From: Agelaius tricolor
Taxonomy: Eukaryota > Chordata > Aves > Passeriformes > Icteridae
Length of the DNA stretch: 64,000 nt
Direction of reading: 5' to 3'
Assembly: GCA_023055355.1 (NCBI GenBank)
Contig: JALJCS010000010.1
Span: forward strand, 20,289,001 to 20,353,000
The notes under the pieces were generated by a model. The model was not told where the DNA came from, ran no database searches, and was given only the letters and a program-made list of their open reading frames with translations. Shown here piece by piece: positions 55,303 to 64,000 of this stretch; position 1 is the first letter of the stretch; the number at the start of each line of letters is the position of its first letter. Position numbers and translations under genes: made by a program.

Positions 55303-58300
55303 TTAGGTGTGGCCAGCCTGGGCCCGGCGGTGTGTTTGCAGGCAGGCCGTGGAGCAGAAGGAGAAGTCGAGGTAGTGGAAGGGGATCCGTCCCAACAGGG
55401 ACTCTCCACACTGCCAGCAGCGGCTGCAGGAAAGAGCAGAGCTGGCCCTGAGCAAAGGGGACGCTTGTAAAAGAGTTAGTAGCGGAAAGGATTCCCTGTC
55501 TGGACTGTGACACAAGACACCTGCAGCCTGAGGGAGCTGGGGCTCCTCTGGTCCCACAGGGCTGATGTGCTCACCCCGTGGCCTGGCCAGGACATACTCC
55601 CTGGGGGACATGGTCTGCCAGAGCGTGATGTGAGGTACTTTGAGGCAGAATGAACATTTAGGTGTGAATACCACATTTAGGGGCTTGGCCCTATAAAGGT
55701 TGTAAAGCCCCTGCCCCGCTAAGCATGGGGAATGCTGGCTACCAACAAACCTGGTGGGGTGGCAGAGGAAAGTAAACAGGGACACAGGAGTGGCTGGGGC
55801 GTTGGCTTGCTGCAGATCTGGCTGGAAGTGGACCAAGTCATCCTTAGCAAAATATTTCAGGGGAGCGGGGCAAGAGAGGGAGGAAACTTTTACCCAAGCA
55901 CTAGTGGGAATTGAGTGGTCAGGAATAGCTTTGGACTGGAAATGAGGACTGGAGCAAGAAAGACAGGGAACAGCTGTACTGACATGGGAGGATTTGTCTT
56001 CAGAGCCATGCTGCTGGGATGGTTACCTGATGTTGGCAGGAGTCGTGCTGGTGTCCTGCAGCTGTGCAGCCAACCTCCTCTCAGCAGCCAGTGCCCTCTG
56101 GGGAGCAGAGACAGCTCAGCCCCTGCAGCCCTGGGAGCTGCTGTGCCCAGAGCCCACCACATCAGCACCGCCCCCTCTGGGCTGGATCCCCTTCCCAATC
56201 CTCACCTTCTCCCTGTCAGACAGGGCTGCAAACCACTGCTTCCTTTCCTGCTCCTGCTCCCGGCGGTGCTGCTCCTCCCACTGTGCTTGCTCCCGTTGCT
56301 TCCGCTGGGCTTTCTGTGCCCGCTTCTTCTCCAGCTTCTTGGCCTCCATCTCCTGTGTCAGGGGCCCTGGCACCTGAGGGCAGGCAGCATCTCCCACTGA
56401 GCCGGGGCAATGCACGAGTGGGAAGGGAGAGCTTTGCTCTGGGGCTCCCCTGTGGGTGAGGGCAGCGGGCAGGCCCCACCTTGGCACGGCTGTAGTCGTA
56501 CTTGTCTGGATGGGCCACCATGAACTTGCGGAAGGCATTGCGGGTCCGTCTGTCAGCAGAGGTGCAGTATGGAGTCCTCTCCTGCCTGTCCCTGTGAGAC
56601 AAGGGAGACCAGCTTGCTCACACTGCCATCTCACTGTTTGCATCCCACTGGGCTGTGAGCCCAGAGATCCCCCAGAGATGAGCAGCGTGTACTGCAGGCC
56701 ACAATATCACAGCCAAGGAGGGGAAAGTTCCTTATCCCTATACCAGAATCCTCCAAGTCCTCCTTGCCTCTCAAAGCCCCTGCATGGGGCTTTTGTCTCA
56801 TCCTGGCCCTTGGTGGAACAGCCCACCAATAAAGCTGGGTGCACCTTGAGGCAGTGCCCCCTGCTGCCATGCCAGACCAGGCAGGCAGAGAGAAGGGTGG
56901 TTCAGCTCCTAGCCCTCCCATAAAAACCCCAGACATCCCAGGTCACAGAGACCAGTACTGGCTGTCCCAGGACAAGAGTGGCACCAGTTTCTTGTGGCTG
57001 AGACAGGAGTGAGTTGCTGGACTCTCACAGCTGGAGTTATGAACCACTGGGTGCCCTGCAGCCATACCTGAGGGCAGGGTCCGCTCCTGCCTGCAGCAGC
57101 AGACACACAGCCTCAGCCCTGCCAGCCTGAGCTGCCACGTGAAGCAGGGTGGAGCCCTGCTCGTCCACGGGCTGGTTCAGCAGGGAGCGGGCCATATCCA
57201 GAGACTGCCCATCCTCACTGTGCTCTGGCAGGCCCCCATTCTCTGGCACTCCCAGGAAGTGCCGCAGTGTCTGCACATCCCCTGTCTTGCAGGCAGTGAA
57301 CAGAGCATCGCAGAGCTGGGTCTGAGGGTCTCCTGTGAGGGAAGAACAGGAGGGGAGTGTGATGGGCAGATTGGGCAAAGCAGCACTCTGGTCTGGCCAG
57401 GGAATACACACAATGCCTCAGCTTGCTAGCTGGATTTGGGCACTGCAGGATCTCCAGCACCTTCAGAGTCTGTGGCCATGTGCTATGGCATTGCTAGGCA
57501 CTGTTGTCAGCAGCCAAGTCTCCTCCTGCAGTAAGACCCACTCTAATGCCCCCAACACACCTGGCTTAGCCAGGTGCTGCCTGGTCCCCTTGGCTCCAAA
57601 CACACAGCTCACTCGAAAGCACATGACTGCAACTGCACTAAAGACTTCTCAGACCCAGCTGTTCTGGGTATCTGCATGACAATGTGCTCTTCACCCCACT
57701 GAAAAGCCACCAGTAAATGGGGCAGGCATCCAGCCAACACAGCTCCCAACACCACTTACCTCCATTGCTCCAGGGAAGCAGCCCAGCCTCAGCCTCCCCC
57801 TGAAGCTCTGTCACTGCCTCCAAGCCAGGCTGCCCACCAGTCTCTTTAGCACACGGCCCTGCACAGGCAGCACGTGAGGAAGAGGGTCAGAGTCAGCCTG
57901 CATCCCAGCCATGGCCTTCCTACACTGTCCCTGCCAGTTCTTCCCCTCACCTTTCTCCACCTTCTTGTCCCTCTTCTTCCTCCTTTTGCGGTTTCGCTTG
58001 GGCATCACTTCGAACTCCCGGAGGTCCAAGGTCCCCAGTGTCACTTCCACAGTCTCCAGTTCTCCTGCAGGGCTTTCTTCCTCCTCTTCCTCCTCCTCCT
58101 CTGGGGCTGAGGAGGGTGATAAGACTGGGGATAGGGCTCCACACACAGAATTCGGGGCTCTGAGCCAAGAACAGCCTGTCTTTCTCCTGTCCAGCCACAC
58201 TCTGAAGCTGCAAATCTGGCCCATGCCCATGCCATAACATCAAACCCCTCCTGCTTGCTCAGAGTCATGTCTCCCTGCATGGTTCAACTCACCAGTTGTG

Positions 58301-61223
58301 TCCTCCTGCGGGGGATGCACCTCTGCCTTCTGCTGCCTCTTCTGCCAGACCTTCCTGGGGGACCCAATGATGTCCTCCAGTGGCGTGTCCTTCCCTGGGC
58401 AGCAAGGGTGCTCCTGTCACTACCTGGGGACAGGGAGCACCCCATGTCTCCAGGGTCTGAGGGCTGAAGAGCTAGCACCTCCACCCCACAGGGTAGTGTC
58501 CCCTAATGCACGAGGGACCACGTCACCCCACCTGCCCTGACCCACAGGCACAAGGGCTGGCCCAACTCACCATACACCTGCAGGCTGGCCAGCGTGGCGT
58601 GGACTCGCAGCACCTCTCGCAGGGTGGCCCTGCGGGTGCTGAGGGGGATGTGGCAGATGCGAGGGTCCCCTCGGGTGAGGGGTGGGCTCCTGCCACCGAA
58701 GAGCAGCGCACGGTTGTGATGAGGCGCCCGGAGGAAGATGCGCTGAGCTTCACTCAGGTGCTGTGCCCAGGCTGCCAGGAGGTCCTGAATATCCTGGGGA
58801 GAAAGGAGAAGCTTTATGGGATCCTGAGCACACTATATGGGCAAATGTAGCTCTGGAGCGGGGACAAATCCAGAAGACAGTAGCCTCAGTTGAGCCCTGC
58901 CCCTTTTCCAGAGCCCACCGCCCCTGCCATGGCCCCCAGCAGCAGCCTGGCAGAGGCAGCAGGAGCACTCCCTGCCAAGTGCACCCTCACCTTGAGCAGA
59001 GCAGCCTCGTTGTAGCGGCGCAGGGAGGCCCCAGCGGATCTGGGGGCTGAGCCCGGGGTCTGGGCGTCCCGAAGGCCCTGCGCTGTGCCCCGCCGTGCTC
59101 GCACCGTGTACCGGTGGAAGGTCTTGTGCTCCTGCACCTGCAGGCTGTGGAGAGGGGCAGGCATAAGCCACAGAGCTTAGTGTGCGTGGCATTAACATGC
59201 AAAAGCAGCTGCAGCTGACTGTGCTCAGAGGGACAGTCCCGCTGTACTCACCCCCGGAACACTGCTCCTGCGAAGTGCCCGCCACCCATCATCAACACAA
59301 CCCAGCATGTGCTTGCACTGAGGCTCTGCAGTGATGCTGTCAGCTCCACCGGCTCCTCAATGTCACCCTGATACACAGACACACTTGTTAGTACCCATGG
59401 TGTTACCTCCTTACCTCCTGCTGTCCCCAGGACAGAGACCAGCCTCTCTGCTAGCACCAGAAGCAGGTTTTTGGGAGCACCCCAGAGCCAAATAACAGGC
59501 CACCAACAAGTCTGGGGCTCTGACCTGGCACCAGAGTCCACCCTTCCTACCACAGGAGGTAGAGATGTCAGAGAGACATCTACGCCCAAGTGCCCCCCAC
59601 CTTTTCTGGACTCCCTCTCCCAAACAGCTGGGCTGTGACTTGCCTTCCCAGTGAGCAGCACACAGCGGTAGGCAGAGATGAGCTGGCCCTTGGCATTGCG
59701 GAGCAGCACTTTGTGGGAGCGGGGAATCTGGGGGGTCTGGCCAGTGTCACTGACAGAGGGCAGCAACTCCGACTCACTGCTCACATCAGAGCTATCTGAG
59801 TCAGATCCTGAGATGCTGGAAACATCACCTGCAAGGAAAAGAAAGATGCAGTGAAATAAGGCAAAGATTATTGAACAGCCTCCCCAAAACTCTCTAGGTG
59901 ACTTCAAGGGCACTTTCAGAGCGCACATGACCCCAGAAATGTTCTGTCAAATAACCCTATATATCACAAACAGGCTGTGACCCGGGGAGATAGCAGTTTG
60001 GAGCTCTAGATCCCCAGACATGCTTAGGCAGGGGCTCAGTTAAAACACCCCCTTCTGTCTATAACAAATCCTAACAGCTCAGGAGCAGTGCTGGACCCTG
60101 AGAATACCCCGCAGGGACAGAATAAAGGAATCCTGCAGTAGCAGAGGGCTTCATCCCTGTACAGAAAAACCCCAGTGAGGTTCCTGACAGCCCCTGGGCT
60201 CCAATGCAGACAATCCAGCTTCTCACCTGTGCGGGTTTTCTCCTCAAACACTTCTTCAGGCAGCGTCCGGCGCCCCAGGAGTCGCTGCTTCAGATTGAAG
60301 CGGTGCCAGTCAAGACGGTAGTGCTCAGTCTGTGGAGCAAGAAAAGCATGAGCTGGCAGCATCCTGGTGGTCCATGAAAGCCATCACCACCAAAGGGCAT
60401 GAGGTGACAGACCCCAACCACTAAACTGATGGCGGGCTCCTTCAGCAGTCCTGACTGGAAAATCACAGTATTTTAAGGAGTTACCCATGAAACAATTAAC
60501 CTGAACAAGTACAAGGCCTCTGCTGCACTTACCCTTTACTTCCAGTAAATGATGCCTTTAATTGATAACATACGAGGTTTGAGTGCCAGATCCCAATAGG
60601 TTGTGAGCAATGGGGAAACAGCCAGCACTGGGCTGCACCATGCTGGGGCTGAGCTTCCACAGCAGGATCCCACCACTCATGCCAGCCCCACTCCCACTCC
60701 ATACTGCTCAGCCCTGCTCACCTGCTCCTCCCGGCTCCCAAACACCTGCCCGCAGGTCAAGCAACACATCCTCTCTGGCACCTCGGCGACCCCATGGGGC
60801 TTCTCCTCACAGCTGGCTGCTGCAGGTTTCTCTGGAAGAACAAGGGAGGGCTGTGCACAGGCAGCCCTGCAAGGAGTGGAGCCTCCTCGGTCCCTCCTCA
60901 GCCAACCCAAAGAAACCTATGGTTGAAAGAGCTTCGGGGACTTTGGGGTGTCACCAAAAGTCGATTTACCCACCCACCAGGTAGCTCCCATGGCCAAGCT
61001 CCAGGGTGATCGCCCAAGCTGAGTTGGGGACGGAACACAAATCTGTGGCAGACACGAGCTTAGATAACCTCCCTCCCGCCGTTCCCGCGGAGCCCCACGC
61101 ACCGTGGCTCGCAGGAGCCGGCTGGGCAGCACCCGCATCCGCAGCAACTCCGGTGACCAGGCTCAGCCCGTGCAGGAGTTCAGGGTCCTGGGCGGCCTCA
61201 AACACCGACCAGCTCTCCGGCAT
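55303..61223 (-). CDS. ANKZF1: Ankyrin repeat and zinc finger peptidyl-tRNA hydrolase 1 (Vms1 homologue)
   Basis: Ribosome quality-control factor that releases stalled nascent chains from tRNA. Exons in transcript order: 61223-61103, 60831-60722, 60329-60227, 59828-59644, 59367-59252, 59144-58991, 58793-58571, 58394-58293, 58106-57951, 57858-57760, 57332-57068, 56591-56480, 56373-56206, 56097-56027, 55423-55303; 701 residues (human 726). Order: C2H2 zinc finger (CLTCGQVF then HYRLDWH), VLRF1 release domain with the catalytic Gln at about 234 in [11 protein letters not shown], an acidic then very basic stretch ([15 protein letters not shown]), ankyrin repeats ([20 protein letters not shown]), a charged helix holding the VIM p97-binding region ([20 protein letters not shown]) and a C-terminal treble-clef ([15 protein letters not shown]). 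Intron 4 has a GC donor. Head-to-head with ATG9A. Confidence 0.95.
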
Positions 61224-61649
61224 GGCTACTGCTTCCAGGCACGGGACAGCGTCTCAGGAACGGGCCCGTCGAGAACCAGTGACCGCCCCGACACTGGCCC
61301 CGCGGGCCCGCCGCTCTGCCCCGGTGCAAGCTCTGTGTTCGGGACAATCCCGCACCACGCCCGGCGCCCGTGCGCGATCCCCCTTCCCCAAGCCGCCTAT
61401 CCGCGTCAGCCCCGGGCCGCCGCACCCCCGTCACCCCCGGGGCCGCTCCCCCGTGCCCGCCCCGCCGCTCACGCGCGGCCGCCGCCGCCGCCGGGCCCGG
61501 AAGCGCCGCTCGTCACATCCCGCGCGCCCATTGGCTGCCGCGTCCCACCCCCCGCTCGCCATTGGGCGCCGTGCCCGCCAGTCGCGGGCGGGGCCGAGCG
61601 GGCCGGGCCGGGCCGGGCCGCGCCGGTGGCGGCGGCGCTGGGCCCCGCC
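61224..61649. promoter_or_regulatory. ANKZF1-ATG9A bidirectional CpG promoter
   Basis: 426 bp of CpG-rich DNA between divergent start codons, without a TATA box. Two ATTGG (inverted CCAAT) boxes lie 31 bp apart at 61530-61534 and 61561-61565. One shared promoter for a ribosome-rescue factor and an autophagy scramblase is inferred. Confidence 0.7.
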
Positions 61650-64000
61650 ATGGCCCACTTCGAGACGCAGTACCAGCGCCTGGAGAGCTCCTCCACCGAG
61701 TCTCCCCCCGGCGGTGGCGACCTGCTCGTCCACGTCCCCGAGGGCGCCAAGTGTGAGCGATGGCACCGGGGGTTGGGGCCTGGCCGGCGGCGGGGTGCGG
61801 AAGAGGCCGGGGGCACCGGGGAGAGGCTGGATATCTCCCCTCCTCCAAGGGGAGCTAGAGTGGCGGCTGCGGGGCTGTGTGGGGCCTCGGGTTCCAGGGG
61901 CAGCGGGGAAGGGGTAGGTTGTGCTGGTGACAACACCAGGGGTGGGTGTGCTCAGGACCCCTCACCCTGTGCTGCTTCTTCCTTCAGCTCCGTGGCATCA
62001 CATCGAGAACCTCGACCTGTTCTTCTCTCGCATATCCTTTTGCAGGGCGAGGGTCAGGCGGGATGTATCCCCCTCCTCCCGGCTCTAAGTACAGGGAAAA
62101 CACAGAGCTTTGTGTAACTTGGAGCTTGGCTAGTGTCAGCCACTCCTGTAGGACAGTACACAGCTCCAGAGGGGCTGACAGAACCCCCCATGCCTTGGGA
62201 CGCTGTCACTTGACACAGGGTCTTACATGTGCTTCTAGGAATCCTTGGGAAAGTGACGATGATACTGTTGTCGTTACAGTTAATGTGTTATATTCTTAAC
62301 AGAATTTTATTGCTAGCGTGGCATTTACAGTGAGGGTAGTACAGGATTTCTGTAGGCAGAATCAGTGTAGTACAATTTTATAAGTAGCATAGAACAGAAT
62401 TTTATAGTATCTCTTACTTCGTGGTTTCTAATCAGCTGGACTCTTTACAGATCAGGACATATCTTAATATATGGTTTGCTGTATCAATGATCATAATGTA
62501 GTCTCAAAAATCACATAAAGGAATTTGAGTCATTCACTTAGTCCTCATTGGAAGCAGATGACAGTGGGGGTATCCCTGGCTGCTGAGGGGTCCTGGGTCT
62601 CATTGTCCACCAGCAGCTGGGATACAAGTTCCCACTTAGAATTTGTAACTCCTTGATTTTGTGGATAGTGCTCTGGGTGCTGTTAATACTCCCTCTTCTG
62701 TGATGGGGTCATCACCTCTGTTGGGTTGGCCAGATGCCTGGGACCTTCAAGGACAGCACGGAAGAGAGTAATCAGCCTGGTGCCAAGGAATCTTGAGGCC
62801 CATGGGGAGGGAAAGCAGAAACCCGTTTGATTTATCTACTTGGTTCACAGGACCTTCAGTGCCTGATAACTGGGCAAAGGGTGACCCACTAATAGGTGAC
62901 ACCCTCGGTGACACAGCAGGGCTGCTTGCCTTGTGAAATGGTGTTAATTATGCTGACCGCATTGCTGGGGGCAGGAGCAGGTGCAGGTGCCAATAAATGC
63001 ATTTTGTCTGTCTCTGTCTTGTCCTGCTCTAGCCTGCCCTGCCCTATGCACCGTTGTGCAGCCTGAGTGCAGGCTGAGTTTCTGCTCTGTGGGTATTGAG
63101 TGCAGGAAGGAAGGAGCATGAACGAAGCCAAGTCCCTCTACCCCACCTGTGCTTTACCTGGGCAGAGTGTGTTTTCCTGCACTGGGGAGCCAACTTGCTG
63201 ATGAGTAGGGGTGGGAGAGATTTTTTCTTGGTGGTGAAGGGAGACTTGGCTGAGGAGCTATGGAAATCAGTGGGACGGAACCCTCTTCATCCTTCATCAG
63301 AAAGGAGTCTCCATGCTGTTTTTCTTGACTGTGGCTTTCACGTCTATAACCTGCATCAGAAGAATGGCTTCACTTGCATGCTCATCGGAGAGATCTTTGA
63401 GCTCATGTAAGTGCAGGTTCCCCTCTGTTATGGCTGCTGGGGAACAGCCACAGGCACTTGCCAAGCACTTGCAGCTGTGTAGGTGGAAGGGCTCCTTTCA
63501 TAATTGTCCTGTCTTCCCTTCATCAGGGTCTTCCATGCCCCAAACCCGCATTTCACTTTGAGGAACTGTTGCCTGTGAACATTCCTGCTGCCATGGCTGT
63601 GGCATTGCATCTCTGTGGCATATGACCCTGGCTGCTTCACGTTTTGTGGTGGAGCAGAAGGGTGATTCCCTCACAACACTTCTCTTTTTTCACAGGCAGT
63701 TCATCTTTGTGGTGGCATTCACCACCTTTCTTATCAGCTGTGTTGATTATGACATCCTCTTTGCCAACAAAGCATTAAATCACAGCCAGCATCCCACTGA
63801 GCCCATTAAGGTGACTCTGCCAGATGCCTTCCTGCCTCCAAATGTCTGCAGTGCAAGGTAGGGGCAGTGGAGGGCATGTTAGCCACTGCTCTTGTTTTCC
63901 TACATACTCAGGGCTCCTGTCTGGGCCTGTGTCCCACTACTTGCCTCTTCTTGCTTACAGAATCCAGGCAAACAGCTTCCTCATCTGCATCCTGGTGATA
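61650..64000 (+). CDS. ATG9A: Autophagy-related 9A lipid scramblase, 5' part
   Basis: Multispanning lipid scramblase of autophagosome-seeding vesicles. Exons seen: 61650-61752, 61988-62031, 63342-63406, 63696-63857, and 63961 to the window edge; the reading frame is still open at 64000. The translation follows human ATG9A: MAHFETQYQRLES, SPWHHIENLDLFFSR, VYNLHQKNGFTCMLIGEIFE, then the first membrane helix around QFIFVVAFTTFLISCVDY and the luminal loop VTLPDAFLP. The N-terminal tyrosine-based and acidic motif (YQRLES) resembles the adaptor-binding signal in mammals. The intron between FFSR and VYNL is of the AT-AC minor-spliceosome type, described separately. Only about the first 138 residues are inside the window. 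Confidence 0.95.
62032..63341 (+). other. ATG9A: U12-type AT-AC intron of ATG9A
   Basis: The intron begins ATATCCTTTT directly after the Arg codon CGC and ends TTCAC before GTC TAT. ATATCCTT is the exact U12 donor consensus. TTTCTTGAC at 63321-63329 fits the U12 branch consensus TTCCTTRAC with one mismatch, 12 bp before the AC end. The reading frame needs exactly these borders to give FFSR-VYNL, and no GT-AG pair does so. The intron is 1310 bp and contains an AT-rich patch at about 62270-62560. Confidence 0.92.
62992..62997 (+). other. Intronic poly(A)-like signal in ATG9A
   Basis: AATAAA followed within 30 bp by a GU-rich run (TTTTGTCTGTCTCTGTC), an arrangement fit for real polyadenylation. 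It lies within the AT-AC intron. It may belong to an old inserted element or yield a truncated ATG9A transcript. Confidence 0.4.

Noticed and set aside
59470..59643. Extension of ANKZF1 exon 4 past its GC donor
   Set aside because: The frame is open, but no GT donor in the right phase joins exon 5 (59367) without adding sequence unlike the family.
61006..62117. Two long plus-strand frames across the ANKZF1-ATG9A promoter
   Set aside because: They are antisense to ANKZF1 exon 1 and read through promoter DNA; the real ATG9A start at 61650 is in the spliced frame.

Overview
The window is a stretch of vertebrate nuclear genome, most likely from a bird. Introns are short, CpG-island promoters are dense, and the gene order matches the human 2q35 block read backwards (ATG9A, ANKZF1, GLB1L, STK16, TUBA4A, DNAJB2, PTPRN, DNPEP). 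RESP18, which sits between PTPRN and DNPEP in mammals, is missing. I see no phage, plasmid, CRISPR array or operon; this is ordinary spliced eukaryotic DNA. I rebuilt the genes by joining exons at splice sites and checking phase at each junction. Seven of the eight known gene types close as complete frames; ATG9A runs off the right edge. Species-level identity cannot be read from the sequence.

Layout: 1-2220 is upstream DNA with a 21-bp minisatellite and a CTCF-type motif. DNPEP (+, 2265-7273, 472 aa) and PTPRN/IA-2 (+, 8136-19150, 954 aa) follow; PTPRN carries an RE1/REST site in intron 1 and a miR-153 hairpin in intron 19. DNAJB2 (-, 24354-20980, 338 aa, plus a 281-aa splice form ending at 20221) converges tail-to-tail on PTPRN. 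A CpG-island promoter (about 24.6-25.9 kb) is followed by about 10 kb without a recognisable gene. Two tandem alpha-4 tubulin genes come next (+, 35958-39679 and +, 41615-45316, 448 aa each). STK16 (-, 48864-46941, 305 aa) and GLB1L (+, 49512-54638, 632 aa) are head-to-head. ANKZF1 (-, 61223-55303, 701 aa) converges on GLB1L and is head-to-head with ATG9A (+, from 61650, partial).

The neighbours do not form one pathway, but themes recur. DNAJB2 and ANKZF1 handle misfolded or stalled proteins, ATG9A serves autophagy, PTPRN and miR-153 belong to the neuroendocrine secretory programme, and the two tubulins appear to have one coding body with different promoters. The most interesting observations are the miR-153 hairpin, the RE1 site, an AT-AC (U12-type) intron in ATG9A, the gene-conversion pattern of the tubulin pair with divergent promoters, three GC-AG introns all using GCAAGT donors, and the conserved DNAJB2 two-tail splicing with a CaaX end.
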